Source: Scatosoma sp002474405 (GTDB lineage: Bacteria; Bacillota; Clostridia; Christensenellales; Borkfalkiaceae). From it: 64,000 bases of DNA. Positions 51,919 to 61,519 of this stretch are shown piece after piece. The notes under the pieces were generated by a model. It ran no database searches, was not told the origin of the DNA, and saw only the letters and a program-made list of their open reading frames with translations. How positions within the stretch are numbered: the stretch's first letter is position 1; each line of letters opens with the position of its first letter. The DNA lies in contig CALAFO010000004.1 of the NCBI GenBank assembly GCA_937892545.1, positions 4,453 to 68,452 on the forward strand, written 5' to 3'. The position numbers and the translations under genes are program-made.

Positions 51919-53400
51919 TCACGGCGCATCTTTTTCCGCACCGCTCCCTTCCGCCGCCCCCGCCGCGTCCTCTTCTTTCTTCTCCGCCACGCCGTAAATT
52001 CCCCGTACGGGCGCATAGCTGTCCGAAAACAATTTCTCCCGGCAAATCAGTCTGCCGTTCTCGTACGTTTCGCGGTACAATTCGCTTTTTATCCCCTCTT
52101 TCGGCGCGCGCAGCCAGATTCTCCCCTCGCCGTCCGCGGGCAAGCCCGCCGCTTCTTCCGCCGAAATTTTTTTCTCTTCCGCTTCGGGCGGAGGCGTGCG
52201 CCCCGTGATTTTCCCGCTCAGCGCATACGTCCTGCGGCTCCTCGTGCCGTAAAACGTAACCGTAACGCTCTTTCCCGCGCACACCGCCCGAAGATACACC
52301 GGGTACGCAAACGGATTGACGATTTTCAAATCGCACTGCGACGAAACCGCGGCGTCCCGCGACGCGGGCACATACGAAACGGAAAGCGAATGATTCCTGC
52401 GTTCCGTAACGTTCAGCCCCGATAACAGCGCGGCGTTGAAAAGCGTGGTGCTCGCCTGACACACGCCGCCGCCCACGCCCGAAATAAATTCGCCGCTCTG
52501 AATGATTTTCGCCTCTTTGAATCCGCGTTCCGCAGTGCGTTCGCCCACCGTTTTGTTAAAGGAAAGCGCCTCGCCGCCCTCCAGCGTAACGCCGTTTAAA
52601 AACGAAGCGGCAAGTTCGATATTGCGGCACCTGTTCCCGCACGAAGAGGAATATTCCGTCGTATACGAAGCCAGTTTTTCCGTGCTTTTCAGCGCGTCTT
52701 TCATCGTAAACGAAGCGCGCGCCGCCCGCGCGTATTTCCGCATGTCCAGCCGCGGAAATTCATACCCGTGCTCCTTTAAAACAAGCGAAGAAAGCGCGCT
52801 TTCCAGCGCCCGCGAAAATTTCTCCCGATCGATCAGTACGCCGTCTTTTTCTCTCTCGTACGAAAATCCGTCTTTATCGAAAATCACGCGCGCGTTTTTC
52901 ACGGGAATTTCCGCGGCGGCAATCAGCCGTTCCGCCCCCTCGCCGAAAAGATAGCAGCGCATTTTCGTCTCGTATCTTCCGCCCCGCTCCGCGCGCGAAA
53001 AAATCTCTTCCAGATCGTCGTCGAATCCGATTTCGCACGGAGAAACGATTTCCGTTCCCGCCGTCGTATCGGCGTACAGACAGGGAATCCTGCGCCTTTC
53101 CTCCGCACGGATTTCTTCGAACGCCGCCCGTTTTTCCTTTCCGCCCGCGTCCACGCCGCATACGTACACCCCCGCGGGGAATTTTTCCCTCGTCTCTATC
53201 CCCGCCGCCACCGCCGTGCGCCCCGCAAAAAATTCGTTCGCATAACGCCCGTTTTTCCGCGCGGAAAGCGGAAAGAACAGGAAAAAAACGGCAAAAATCA
53301 CAAAAATCGCCGCCGAAAAAACGCTCCCCGAAAGGAGCGCTTTTTTACGCTTCGAAAATTCCGTTTTTCCACCGAAAATTTCCCCGCCGTGTCCGCGCAT
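51919..53400 (-). CDS. VanW family protein
   Basis: The 493-residue protein has one N-terminal membrane helix (about 23-46) and an outer region. The first half (60-250) is a peptidoglycan-binding-like region with G-V-Y-V-C-G-V-D-A-G-G; the VanW domain follows (about 265-400) with R-N-I-E-L-A-A-S-F-L-N-G-V-T-L, G-E-A-L-S-F-N-K-T-V-G, I-S-G-V-G-G-G-V-C-Q-A-S-T-T-L-F-N-A-A-L and R-R-N-H-S-L-S-V-S-Y-V-P. A short acidic tail ends it. VanW function is unknown; it is not a resistance gene by itself. It lies 35 bases after recF, GGAGG before the ATG. Confidence 0.92.
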   Translation of the reverse strand: MRGHGGEIFGGKTEFSKRKKALLSGSVFSAAIFVIFAVFFLFFPLSARKNGRYANEFFAGRTAVAAGIETREKFPAGVYVCGVDAGGKEKRAAFEEIRAEERRRIPCLYADTTAGTEIVSPCEIGFDDDLEEIFSRAERGGRYETKMRCYLFGEGAERLIAAAEIPVKNARVIFDKDGFSYEREKDGVLIDREKFSRALESALSSLVLKEHGYEFPRLDMRKYARAARASFTMKDALKSTEKLASYTTEYSSSCGNRCRNIELAASFLNGVTLEGGEALSFNKTVGERTAERGFKEAKIIQSGEFISGVGGGVCQASTTLFNAALLSGLNVTERRNHSLSVSYVPASRDAAVSSQCDLKIVNPFAYPVYLRAVCAGKSVTVTFYGTRSRRTYALSGKITGRTPPPEAEEKKISAEEAAGLPADGEGRIWLRAPKEGIKSELYRETYENGRLICREKLFSDSYAPVRGIYGVAEKKEEDAAGAAEGSGAEKDAP

Positions 53401-53435
53401 AGCTTTTCCGCCTCCGCTATATATACTGCGCGGTT

Positions 53436-54521
53436 TCAGCGTAAAATATGCCCGTCGTCGATGCGGATTTTATTCGCTTCTTTCCCGTACAGAGCGCGCT
53501 CGGCGTGCGTGCAGGTAACAATCGTCTGCAGTCCGTCTATCCGCGATACCAGCTTTTTGCGCCGCAGCGTGTCCAGCTCGCTCATCACGTCGTCTAAAAT
53601 CAACACGGGGTATTCCCCCGCCACTTCCTTGAAAATTTCCACTTCGGCAAGCTTCAGTGCCAGCGCCGCCGTACGCGTCTGCCCCTGCGAAGCATACCCC
53701 CGCGCCTCTTTGCCGGAAATCACGAACGAGATGTCGTCCCGATGCGGTCCCACCGTGGTATACCCCAGCCGTCTGTCCTTTTCGTACGAATTTTTCAGCC
53801 GCTTTTTCAGCCGTTCCGCTATCTCTTCTTCGTCGCCCGTATACGTCTGGTCGGGCGTCAGCGAAAGCGTCTCTTTCCCGTCCGTAAGATAGGCGTGCGT
53901 ATCCGCCGCGTACGCCACCAGCCTCGCCAGAAACTCCCTGCGTTTCACGGCAATCACCGCGGCGTAACGGCAAAGCTGCTCGTCCCACACGGGCAGCGTG
54001 GCTGCTACCGTTTCGTAATCGGGGTTTTTCAATAAAGCGTTCCGCTGATCGAGTATCCGCATATACCTGAGCAGCGCGGTGTAATACGCCGGCGACGTCT
54101 GCGAAACGGACATATTGATAAACCGCCTCCGCTCGTCCGGACCGTCCTGTATCAGTCTCAGTTCCCCCGGCGAAAAAAACACGCTGTTGATATGCCCCAT
54201 CAGATCCGCGCTTTTCGTCAGCTTCGTGCCGTTCACGTACAAAGCGCGCTTGTTTTCCGAAATATCCGCTTCAATCGTAACGCGCCCGTATCGGTTTTCC
54301 GCCTCGGCTTTGATTTCCGCCGTTTCCGTCCCGATGCGAATCAGCTGTTTATCGTGGCGTATGCGCAAAGACGAGCCGGTGCAAAGATAAAACACCGCCT
54401 CGGCGCAGTTGGTTTTGCCCTGCCCGTTTTTGCCGAAAAGCACGTTCAGCCCGTCCGAAAAAACAAAGGTTTCTTCGCCATAATTTCTGAAATTGCGGAG
54501 AGTGAGAGATCTGATCTGCAT
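53436..54521 (-). CDS. recF: DNA replication and repair protein RecF
   Basis: The 361-residue protein begins MQIRSLTLRNFRNYGEETF with Walker A in L-F-G-K-N-G-Q-G-K-T-N, and ends with Y-A-S-Q-G-Q-T-R-T-A-A-L-A-L-K-L-A (signature) and V-L-I-L-D-D-V-M-S-E-L-D (Walker B), the ABC-ATPase layout of RecF at normal length. It loads RecA at gaps together with RecO and RecR. Start 54521 is set by homology; the frame is open 39 codons upstream but that covers the shared gap with dnaA. It is divergent from dnaA and not beside dnaN. Confidence 0.95.
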   Translation of the reverse strand: MQIRSLTLRNFRNYGEETFVFSDGLNVLFGKNGQGKTNCAEAVFYLCTGSSLRIRHDKQLIRIGTETAEIKAEAENRYGRVTIEADISENKRALYVNGTKLTKSADLMGHINSVFFSPGELRLIQDGPDERRRFINMSVSQTSPAYYTALLRYMRILDQRNALLKNPDYETVAATLPVWDEQLCRYAAVIAVKRREFLARLVAYAADTHAYLTDGKETLSLTPDQTYTGDEEEIAERLKKRLKNSYEKDRRLGYTTVGPHRDDISFVISGKEARGYASQGQTRTAALALKLAEVEIFKEVAGEYPVLILDDVMSELDTLRRKKLVSRIDGLQTIVTCTHAERALYGKEANKIRIDDGHILR

Positions 54522-54686
54522 AATAATTTTGCCCGAAATCGAAAAACGGCGGCAAAAACACTTTCTTTTCCGCGCGTTTTGTATTATAATTATAGCAGAA
54601 ATTTTCAAAAAACACAAAGAAAAAACGCGCGGCTGCACAAAAACTATGCAAAAAAAGAGAAAAATCCGCGCAAGGAGGAAATCGTT
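54522..54686. other. Divergent recF / dnaA intergenic region
   Basis: 165 AT-rich bases. A TATTATAATTATAG stretch at 54582-54595 offers -10 hexamers on both strands, with only weak -35 matches (TTTCTT at 54562-54567 on the plus strand). I see no TTATCCACA-type DnaA box here, although the strand switch of genes makes an origin nearby plausible. Confidence 0.5.
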
Positions 54687-56042
54687 TTGGCTGAAAAATC
54701 GCAGGTACTCTATTTATGGAAGCTGATCCGCGACAGGATTCAGAACGTCATACCGCCCGTCGTGTTCGATACGTTCATCAAAGATCTCGAACCGGAGGAC
54801 GTCATCGGCAGAAAAATCATTTTAAAAGCGCAGACGGTGATGACGGCGGATACCATCGTAAAAAAGCACTCCGCCGCCATCAACGACGCCGTCGAAAAGG
54901 CGAACGTCGGGTTAGACGGCTTCCGCATGTACGTGGAAAATTCGGTGGCGTACCCGCTCGAAGGCGAAGAGGACTTTTCCGATTCCTTCCGCTCGGTGCC
55001 GCTCAATAAAAATTATACGTTCGATTCGTTCGTGGTGGGCAGCGGCAACAAATTCGTGTACGCCGCCGCGAAAGCCGTGGCGGAACACCCCGGCGACAAT
55101 TTCAACCCCCTCTTCATTTACGGCGAATCGGGCTTGGGCAAAACCCACCTTCTGCAGGCGATTGCCAATTACGTGGCGGAACACGATCCCGCAAAGCACG
55201 TTTTATACACCACCTGCGATAACTTTCTCAACGAATTCATCGATTCGATGATTTCGGGCAAATTTTCCTCGCGCGATAAAAGCACAAGGTTCCGCAACCA
55301 CTACCGCGGCGTGGATATTTTAATGATCGACGATATCCAGTTCCTCGCGAAAAAACCGGGCGTGCAGGAAGAATTTTTCCACACCTTCAACGAACTGTTC
55401 TCGCAGAACAAACAAATCGTTTTAACGTCCGATCGTCCCCCGAAAGAAATCGCCACGCTGGAAGAGCGTCTCCGCACCCGTTTCGAAGGCGGACTCATCA
55501 CCGACGTGCAACCGCCCGATACCGAAACGAAAATCGCTATTTTAAAACGCAAAGCCATGGAAAAACGCTGCTTTATCCCGGACGAAGTGCTGGAATATCT
55601 CGCCGGCGATTCCGGGCACGACGTGCGCACGCTGGAAGGCAGGCTCAACAAAGTGATTTTCGCTTCGAAATTGCACGAAGAGCCCATCTCCCTCTCGCTC
55701 GCCCGCAAAGCGCTCAACGAATCCGTGCGCGAAAGCGGCGAAGAAAAAGAGGACGTTACCCCCGAATCGATCATTTCGGCGGTCTGCTCCTATTATAAAT
55801 GCCGCAAAGAAGATCTGCTCGGCAAAGGCAAAAAAGCCGACCTCGTCCGCGCGCGGCAAATCTGCGCGTATTTAATGTGCGAACTTCTCTCCCTCCCCCT
55901 CGTTTCTGTGGGAAACCTGATGGGCGGCAGAGACCACACCACCATCATGTACTCCCGCGACAAGGTGGAAGATTTAATCCGCCTCAACGAAAAAATCGCC
56001 AAGGAAGTCGACGACGTGAAAAACGCCGTGTACAAGCGTTGA
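54687..56042 (+). CDS. dnaA: Chromosomal replication initiator protein DnaA
   Basis: From the TTG start (54687, AGGAGG eight bases upstream) the protein is 451 residues, the normal length. Domain I occupies about 1-85 (L-W-K-L-I-R-D-R-I), domain III has Walker A G-E-S-G-L-G-K-T (146-153), Walker B I-L-M-I-D-D-I-Q (211-218) and the Arg finger region, and domain IV has the DNA signature G-R-D-H-T-T-I-M-Y-S (414-423). Domain II is very short. The frame is open for 165 codons upstream, but that part covers recF antisense. It is followed by mnmG rather than dnaN. Confidence 0.97.
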   Translation: MAEKSQVLYLWKLIRDRIQNVIPPVVFDTFIKDLEPEDVIGRKIILKAQTVMTADTIVKKHSAAINDAVEKANVGLDGFRMYVENSVAYPLEGEEDFSDSFRSVPLNKNYTFDSFVVGSGNKFVYAAAKAVAEHPGDNFNPLFIYGESGLGKTHLLQAIANYVAEHDPAKHVLYTTCDNFLNEFIDSMISGKFSSRDKSTRFRNHYRGVDILMIDDIQFLAKKPGVQEEFFHTFNELFSQNKQIVLTSDRPPKEIATLEERLRTRFEGGLITDVQPPDTETKIAILKRKAMEKRCFIPDEVLEYLAGDSGHDVRTLEGRLNKVIFASKLHEEPISLSLARKALNESVRESGEEKEDVTPESIISAVCSYYKCRKEDLLGKGKKADLVRARQICAYLMCELLSLPLVSVGNLMGGRDHTTIMYSRDKVEDLIRLNEKIAKEVDDVKNAVYKR

Positions 56043-56089
56043 AAAACGCCCCGCTTTTTTTCAAAAATTAAAAACAACGATAAAAAACC

Positions 56090-57961
56090 ATGAAAGACTT
56101 TGAAGAATATACCGCCGATGCGGTTGTCATCGGCGGCGGACACGCGGGCGCGGAAGCCGCGCTGGCGCTCGCCCGCACGGGCGTCGATACGGTGATGCTC
56201 ACCCTGAATTTAGACGGCATCGGTTTTCTGCCCTGCAACCCCTCGATCGGCGGCACGGCGAAAGGGCATCTCGTGCGCGAAATCGACGCGCTCGGCGGCG
56301 AAATGGGCGTCGTCGCCGATAAAACGGCGCTGCAGATGCGCATGCTCAACGCGGGCAAAGGCGCGGCGGTGCAATGCCTGCGCGCGCAGACGGATAAAGC
56401 GGCGTACCACCGCGAAATGAAGCGCGTGCTCGAAAGCACCGAAAATCTGCGTATTCTGCAGGCGGAAGCGGCGGAAATTCTCACGGAAAACGGCGCGTGC
56501 GCCGGCGTAAAAACCACGTACGGCGGCATTATCCGCTGCCGCGCCGTCGTCGTCTGCACGGGCGTATATTTAAATTCGCAGACGATCACGGGCGAACTGG
56601 TGCAAAAAAGCGGACCAAACGGCTTTTCCCGCGCCACGTACCTCACGGATTCCCTCGCCCGCCTCGGCTACAAAATCCGCCGTTTCAAGACGGGCACGCC
56701 CGCGCGCGTAGACGGCAAAACGGTAAACTTCGCCGCGTGCGAAGAACAGAAAGGCGACGAAAAAGGTTACGCTTTCTCGTTTATGACAAGCGAGCCGCCG
56801 AAAAATACGGCTTCGTGCCACCTCACCTACACCAACGCGCTCACGCACAAAATCATTCTCGATAATCTCGATCGCTCCCCCCTCTACAACGGCGCCATCA
56901 CCTCCACGGGTCCCCGCTACTGCCCGTCCGTAGAAACGAAAATCGTGCGTTTCAAAGATAAGGAACGCCACCAGATTTTTCTGGAACCGGAAGGCGCGGA
57001 CACCTCGGAAATTTACGTACAGGGCATGAGCACCTCCATGCCGCACGATATCCAGAGGCAGATGTACGCCTCGGTGGCGGGGCTGGAACATGCGGACATC
57101 GTGCGCTACGGCTACGCCATCGAATACGACTGCATCGACACGCTGGACGTCCTCCCCACGCTCGAATTCAAAAAGGTATCGGGCGTGTACACGGCGGGGC
57201 AGATCAACGGCACTTCGGGCTACGAAGAAGCGGCGGCGCAGGGTTTGATTGCGGGCTTGAACGCCTCTTTGAAGCTTCGCGGCAAGCCCCCGCTCGTACT
57301 CAGGCGCGATCAGGCGTATATCGGCGTTTTAATCGACGACCTCGTTACCAAAGGCACCGACGAGCCCTACCGCATGATGACTTCCCGCGCGGAATACCGC
57401 GTTTGCCTCCGTCAGGACGATTCCGATTTCCGCTTAACCCCGCTCGGCTACGAATGCGGACTTGTAAGCGAAGAACGCTATCGGAAATACCAGCTGCGCA
57501 AACAGGCGTACGAAAAAGCCCTCGCGCTGCTCGATAAAAAAATCGAACGGGAAAAGTGTCTGGACCTGTTGCAGAAACACGGTTACGAACCGCCCCGGTG
57601 CGCGCTGTCGTTCGCCGATTTAATCCGCCGCAACGTCTCTCTTTCCGAAATTTTCGAAGAATACGCCGAAGACCTGCCCGAAGAAGCCAAAGAGCTCCCG
57701 TCGGACGTTCTGGAATCGGCGGAAATTTCCGTAAAATACGGCGGCTACGTAAAACAGGCGGAAGAACAGATCGCGCGGGCAAAAAAGCTGGAAGAAAAAT
57801 CTCTGCCCGCCGACATCGATTACTCGTCCATCGAAGGCTTGCGGCTGGAAGCGCGGGAAAAATTAAACCGCGTCCGCCCGCTGAATCTGGGGCAGGCGGG
57901 GCGCATTTCCGGCGTAAACCCCGCGGATATCGCCGTTCTGATGGTCTATCTTTCCCGCTGA
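56090..57961 (+). CDS. mnmG: tRNA uridine-5-carboxymethylaminomethyl synthesis enzyme MnmG
   Basis: The 623-residue protein has the FAD loop V-I-G-G-G-H-A-G-A-E-A-A, the family motif C-N-P-S-I-G-G-T-A-K-G-H-L-V-R-E-I-D-A-L-G-G, Y-C-P-S-V-E-T-K and G-Q-I-N-G-T-S-G-Y-E-E-A-A-A-Q-G, with the C-terminal helical domain ending in A-R-I-S-G-V-N-P-A-D-I. With MnmE (not here) it modifies the wobble U34 of several tRNAs. It lies 47 bases after dnaA and probably shares its transcript, ended by a strong terminator. Confidence 0.97.
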   Translation: MKDFEEYTADAVVIGGGHAGAEAALALARTGVDTVMLTLNLDGIGFLPCNPSIGGTAKGHLVREIDALGGEMGVVADKTALQMRMLNAGKGAAVQCLRAQTDKAAYHREMKRVLESTENLRILQAEAAEILTENGACAGVKTTYGGIIRCRAVVVCTGVYLNSQTITGELVQKSGPNGFSRATYLTDSLARLGYKIRRFKTGTPARVDGKTVNFAACEEQKGDEKGYAFSFMTSEPPKNTASCHLTYTNALTHKIILDNLDRSPLYNGAITSTGPRYCPSVETKIVRFKDKERHQIFLEPEGADTSEIYVQGMSTSMPHDIQRQMYASVAGLEHADIVRYGYAIEYDCIDTLDVLPTLEFKKVSGVYTAGQINGTSGYEEAAAQGLIAGLNASLKLRGKPPLVLRRDQAYIGVLIDDLVTKGTDEPYRMMTSRAEYRVCLRQDDSDFRLTPLGYECGLVSEERYRKYQLRKQAYEKALALLDKKIEREKCLDLLQKHGYEPPRCALSFADLIRRNVSLSEIFEEYAEDLPEEAKELPSDVLESAEISVKYGGYVKQAEEQIARAKKLEEKSLPADIDYSSIEGLRLEAREKLNRVRPLNLGQAGRISGVNPADIAVLMVYLSR

Positions 57962-57987
57962 AAAGCACAAAAAACAACATATCGGAA

Positions 57988-58022
57988 AACCCCGACGGAA
58001 AATTTTCCGTCGGGGCTTTTTT
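57988..58022 (+). terminator. Terminator after mnmG
   Basis: Stem CCCCGACGGAAAA / TTTTCCGTCGGGG followed by CTTTTTTG; the stem is perfect. It stands between the convergent ends of mnmG and the RelQ gene. Confidence 0.9.
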
Positions 58023-58032
58023 GTCGTTTCAT

Positions 58033-58689
58033 TTACTTTTCCGCTTCCGAAATGCGCTTATACATATCCTGCATCTGCGCGTCGATTTCGGCGATTTTCT
58101 GCGAACATTCCAGCATCTCTTCGTTGATGCCTTCGGGCAGCTTCGATTTATCCGCCTTATACCGCACGTCGTGTTCGAGGCTCGCCCAGAAATCCATCGC
58201 AATCGTGCGGATCTGCACTTCCGCCAGCACGTATTCCGTACGGTCGGATAAATACACGGGCACTTTGATGTCGAGGTGCAGCGAACGATACCCGTTATAG
58301 TTGGGCGTTTTTATGTAATCCTGCCGCTTCACAAGTTCGAGGTCCGTCTGCCTCAGCAGCATTTCCGCCACGGCGTACACGTCGTCGATATAGTTGCACA
58401 CCACCCGCACGCCCGCCACGTCGTTCACGTTCTTCTTCGCCGATTCTATGGTAACGGGCACGCCCTTTTTAATCAGTTTCGCTATAATGCTGTCCGCCGA
58501 TTTCAGTCGGCTCTCCACGTGGTGTATGGGGTTCCGCGCGTATAAAACGTTGAATTCGTTGTTTAAAACTTCCAGTTTCAGTTTTAAAAGCCGCACCGCC
58601 GAATCGTACAAATTCTGCATTTCAAGAAACTCGTGCGAACCGTAAAACGAAGATATGTCCCCGTTCCTGCCGTTTTTGCTTTCGTACAT
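58033..58689 (-). CDS. Small alarmone synthetase, RelQ/YjbM type
   Basis: The 218-residue protein has only the (p)ppGpp synthetase domain: S-R-L-K-S-A-D-S-I-I-A-K-L, V-N-D-V-A-G-V-R-V-V-C-N-Y-I-D-D-V-Y (with catalytic Asp), K-T-P-N-Y-N-G-Y-R-S-L-H-L-D and the E-V-Q-I-R-T-I-A-M-D-F-W-A-S-L-E-H. No hydrolase, TGS or ACT domain is present, so it is a stand-alone synthetase. C-terminal helices serve tetramer formation in RelQ. Start 58689 follows GGGAGG by 6 bases; its promoter lies 29 bases upstream. Confidence 0.92.
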   Translation of the reverse strand: MYESKNGRNGDISSFYGSHEFLEMQNLYDSAVRLLKLKLEVLNNEFNVLYARNPIHHVESRLKSADSIIAKLIKKGVPVTIESAKKNVNDVAGVRVVCNYIDDVYAVAEMLLRQTDLELVKRQDYIKTPNYNGYRSLHLDIKVPVYLSDRTEYVLAEVQIRTIAMDFWASLEHDVRYKADKSKLPEGINEEMLECSQKIAEIDAQMQDMYKRISEAEK

Positions 58690-58717
58690 AAGCCGCCTCC
58701 CCTCGTTCGTCTTTTCA

Positions 58718-58746
58718 AGTATAACACACTTCGGGGAATATTTCAA
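58718..58746 (-). promoter_or_regulatory. Promoter of the RelQ-type gene
   Basis: Minus strand: TTGAAA (58741-58746), 17-base spacer, TATACT (58718-58723). Confidence 0.8.
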
Positions 58747-58771
58747 GCAATCGCGCCGCAGTAAACGTTTT

Positions 58772-60115
58772 TTACGCCGATTTTTTCTCTTTTTTCAACG
58801 GCGACCACGCGTTCGTCAGATACAATATCACGGCATACACCGCTTCCGCCACCCACGAAATCGCCCAGCCGAGGTAAAACCCGTTCATGCCGTATTTCGC
58901 AATTAAAAGCGCCGAAGCCGCATACCGCACCGTCGCGCCCCACAGCGTGGAGGTAAATAAGCACACGGAAGCCTTCGTGCCGCGGAACAGCGCGTGAAAC
59001 AAATTGTTCGTGCCGTATAAAATCATCATCGGCGCATACACGCGCGCAAACAGCACCGCGTAATTTTTCGTGATTTCGCTCGCGTCCTCCTTGAAAAACA
59101 GCGAGCAGACCTGCCGCGGGAAAATCGCGCAGACCAGCAGAAACGGCAGCGAAAACGCCAGCCCCTGCAGCGCGCCCGCGCCCAGCCCTTTTTTAATGCG
59201 GTCGTATTTTTTCACGCCCATGCACTGCGCCGCATAATTCGAAAGCGCCTTCGAAGAATTGCTGTACACCGCGCCTATCAGATTAAAAATCGTCAGCGCA
59301 ACGGAATACGCCGCGGGCGCCTCTTTTCCCAGTCCGTTCACCAGCGGCGATAATAAAAGCGACGATAAATACATCACCATCTGCTGCGCCATGTTCGGCA
59401 TCGAATAGGCAAACGATTCGCCGAACTCCTGCGCTTTCACCGAAAATTTCCCGTCCGCGACGCCCATCTCTTTATAGCAGGCACGCAGCTTGAAAATATA
59501 CAGTATATCCACCGCTACCCCCGCGAAAACGGAAGAAATCGCCAGTCCGCGCACCCCCATGCCCATCTTTACCAGCAGAATATTTCCGCCGATATTTAAA
59601 ACGGTTGCCGCCACCGACATCCACAGCTGAAACCCGCCGATGCCGAACGCGTTTAGAATGCACAGAAACGAATGATTGAACACGATGAAGCACAGCCCCG
59701 CCACGTACACGGAATAATACGCGTACGCCTCTTCCGTCAACGTTTCTTCCACGTTCAGCAGGCGGAAAATCTGCTTGTGAAAGCCGAGGCACACCGCCAC
59801 CATCACGGCGGTGAACGCCAGCTGAATCGCAAACGAAAGCGCTACCGCGCGGCGGATTTTCCGATACTCTCCGGAACCGAACAGCTTGGCGATATAAATG
59901 GAAAATCCCACGCCGTATCCCCAGTACACCGAAGATAAAAACGTGGTGAGAGGCGAAGTAACGCCCGTCGCCGCCAGTCCCGTTTCGCCGATCAACCTTC
60001 CCGCAATCGAAGTATCGATGATTCCGTACATCTGCGAAAGCAGTCCCGAAAGCACCATGGGAAATCCGAATAAGAAAAACGTCTTGTATACGTTCCCGCT
60101 CGTCAGATCTTTCAT
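58772..60115 (-). CDS. MATE family efflux transporter
   Basis: The 447-residue protein has about 12 membrane helices and the MATE halves: N-terminal F-G-F-P-M-V-L-S-G-L-L-S-Q-M-Y-G-I-I-D-T-S-I-A-G and the second half with S-M-P-N-M-A-Q-Q-M-V-M-Y and L-S-N-Y-A-A-Q-C-M-G. These pump drugs or metabolites with Na+ or H+. Start 60115 (MKDLTSGNV) follows GAGG by 7 bases and overlaps the stop of the MFS gene (ATGA), so the two are translationally coupled. An unrelated open stretch precedes it within the MFS gene. Confidence 0.93.
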   Translation of the reverse strand: MKDLTSGNVYKTFFLFGFPMVLSGLLSQMYGIIDTSIAGRLIGETGLAATGVTSPLTTFLSSVYWGYGVGFSIYIAKLFGSGEYRKIRRAVALSFAIQLAFTAVMVAVCLGFHKQIFRLLNVEETLTEEAYAYYSVYVAGLCFIVFNHSFLCILNAFGIGGFQLWMSVAATVLNIGGNILLVKMGMGVRGLAISSVFAGVAVDILYIFKLRACYKEMGVADGKFSVKAQEFGESFAYSMPNMAQQMVMYLSSLLLSPLVNGLGKEAPAAYSVALTIFNLIGAVYSNSSKALSNYAAQCMGVKKYDRIKKGLGAGALQGLAFSLPFLLVCAIFPRQVCSLFFKEDASEITKNYAVLFARVYAPMMILYGTNNLFHALFRGTKASVCLFTSTLWGATVRYAASALLIAKYGMNGFYLGWAISWVAEAVYAVILYLTNAWSPLKKEKKSA

Positions 60116-61434
60116 TTTTTCGCCTCGCCCTCTCCTTTTTTCTTCCTCGATTTTTCCGAAACCGGCACCGCAAACGATAATGCCGTCGCCAACGCCGAAA
60201 GCGCCAGCAGCAATACAAACACGCCGTTCCAGCCCGATTGATCGGCAATCGCGCCCAGCCCGTACGCGCTGATCGTACTTCCGACGTACGCAGAGCCGTT
60301 CAAAATTCCCGCCATTTTTCCCGATTCGTACTTTTCCCGAAGCAGCATCGGCGCCACGCTCGTCAGCGCGCTGTTCACCGCATGGGTAAACAGCGAAACG
60401 CACCCGAACAGCGCCACCGTCGCGCCGCCCGCGGCGACGCCCGTGTTTCCGCTTCGCAATATCGCCGTAATGCCCGCCACGGCAACCGTTTCCGCCAGAT
60501 AAATCACGCCGCTCAGAATAAGAAAATTGCCGAATTTCTTATGCAACCAAAGCGCCAGCGCGCTGCCGCCCATGCCCAGCAACGGCAAAACCAACGTCAG
60601 CGTCAGAGAAAGCGAATTGCCGTACCCGAACGACATCTTTAAAATTTCCGGCACCCACGTGTTCAGCCCGTCTTTAATCAGATTGACGATCGCCGCCAGC
60701 ACTCCGGGCACGATAAACACCGCCGCAAGTTCCCGTCCGCGCACGCGCGCTTTACGCCGCGTCTCTATGTCCGCCGTTTTTCGCCCGTCCTGCTCGTTTT
60801 CCGTCGCCGCTTCTTCCGCCCGTTCCGCGTTCCTCGCGCTTCGCAAAGGCTTCGTCAGCCCGTCGTAAACAAAAATCCAGCACGCCGCAAACGCTCCCGC
60901 AAGCACCGCCGCAAACAAAAACGCCGCCCGAAACGTCGCAATCTTCATAAACAGCGCGCTCGTCCCGTACGAAATACAGGTTCCTGTCGCCACCGACATG
61001 CTCATAAACAGCACGCCCCGCTTCAGATATCTGTCGCTAAGGTGCGCCGCAAGAACGGATACCAGCGACGACCACAACACCGAAAGCGCCGCGCCGTTTA
61101 TCAGCCACAGCCATTTGTACACCGCAAACGCGGGCAAAAAGAACAGAACCGCGTTCATCGCCGCCGAAATCACCAGCGCCGCCGCAATGCAGTACTTCTT
61201 GTTATAATGCCTGCACAGCAGTCCGTTCGCCACCTGCCCCGCGCCGTACGCAAAAAAGTAAAACGTGCCCGCCAGCCCCGCGGCGGCATTGTCCGCGCCG
61301 TAATATTCGCGTATCGCCACAATGTTCGCGTTGTAACTGTAACGCGAAACGTAGCTCACCGTATAAGCGAATACGCACATAAAAATCAGCCATACCTGTA
61401 ATTTCCCGCTCTTTTTTCCGCTTATCTCCCGCAT
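60112..61434 (-). CDS. MFS transporter, resembling the organophosphate:phosphate antiporter group
   Basis: The 440-residue protein has 12 predicted membrane helices. The first helix region reads F-A-Y-T-V-S-Y-V-S-R-Y-S-Y-N, the second F-A-Y-G-A-G-Q-V-A-N-G-L-L-C, and the seventh D-G-L-N-T-W-V-P-E-I-L, placed as in GlpT/UhpT antiporters. A charged cytoplasmic loop of about 40 residues (A-E-E-A-A-T-E-N-E-Q-D-G) splits the halves. A phosphorylated-sugar or glycerol-phosphate substrate is a guess supported by the divergent DeoR/GlpR regulator. Start 61434 follows GAGGGG. Confidence 0.8.
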   Translation of the reverse strand: MREISGKKSGKLQVWLIFMCVFAYTVSYVSRYSYNANIVAIREYYGADNAAAGLAGTFYFFAYGAGQVANGLLCRHYNKKYCIAAALVISAAMNAVLFFLPAFAVYKWLWLINGAALSVLWSSLVSVLAAHLSDRYLKRGVLFMSMSVATGTCISYGTSALFMKIATFRAAFLFAAVLAGAFAACWIFVYDGLTKPLRSARNAERAEEAATENEQDGRKTADIETRRKARVRGRELAAVFIVPGVLAAIVNLIKDGLNTWVPEILKMSFGYGNSLSLTLTLVLPLLGMGGSALALWLHKKFGNFLILSGVIYLAETVAVAGITAILRSGNTGVAAGGATVALFGCVSLFTHAVNSALTSVAPMLLREKYESGKMAGILNGSAYVGSTISAYGLGAIADQSGWNGVFVLLLALSALATALSFAVPVSEKSRKKKGEGEAKK

Positions 61435-61490
61435 TTTCCCCTCATCCCCGCAAAATTGCCGCCCTTTTTCCGCGCGTCGCCGCCCGTCGC

Positions 61491-61519
61491 TTGACATCTT
61501 TGTACTTTCACTGTATAAT
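61491..61519 (+). promoter_or_regulatory. Promoter of the DeoR-family gene
   Basis: TTGACA (61491-61496), 17-base spacer, TATAAT (61514-61519), perfect consensus. Its -10 overlaps the -10 of the opposing MFS promoter. Confidence 0.88.
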
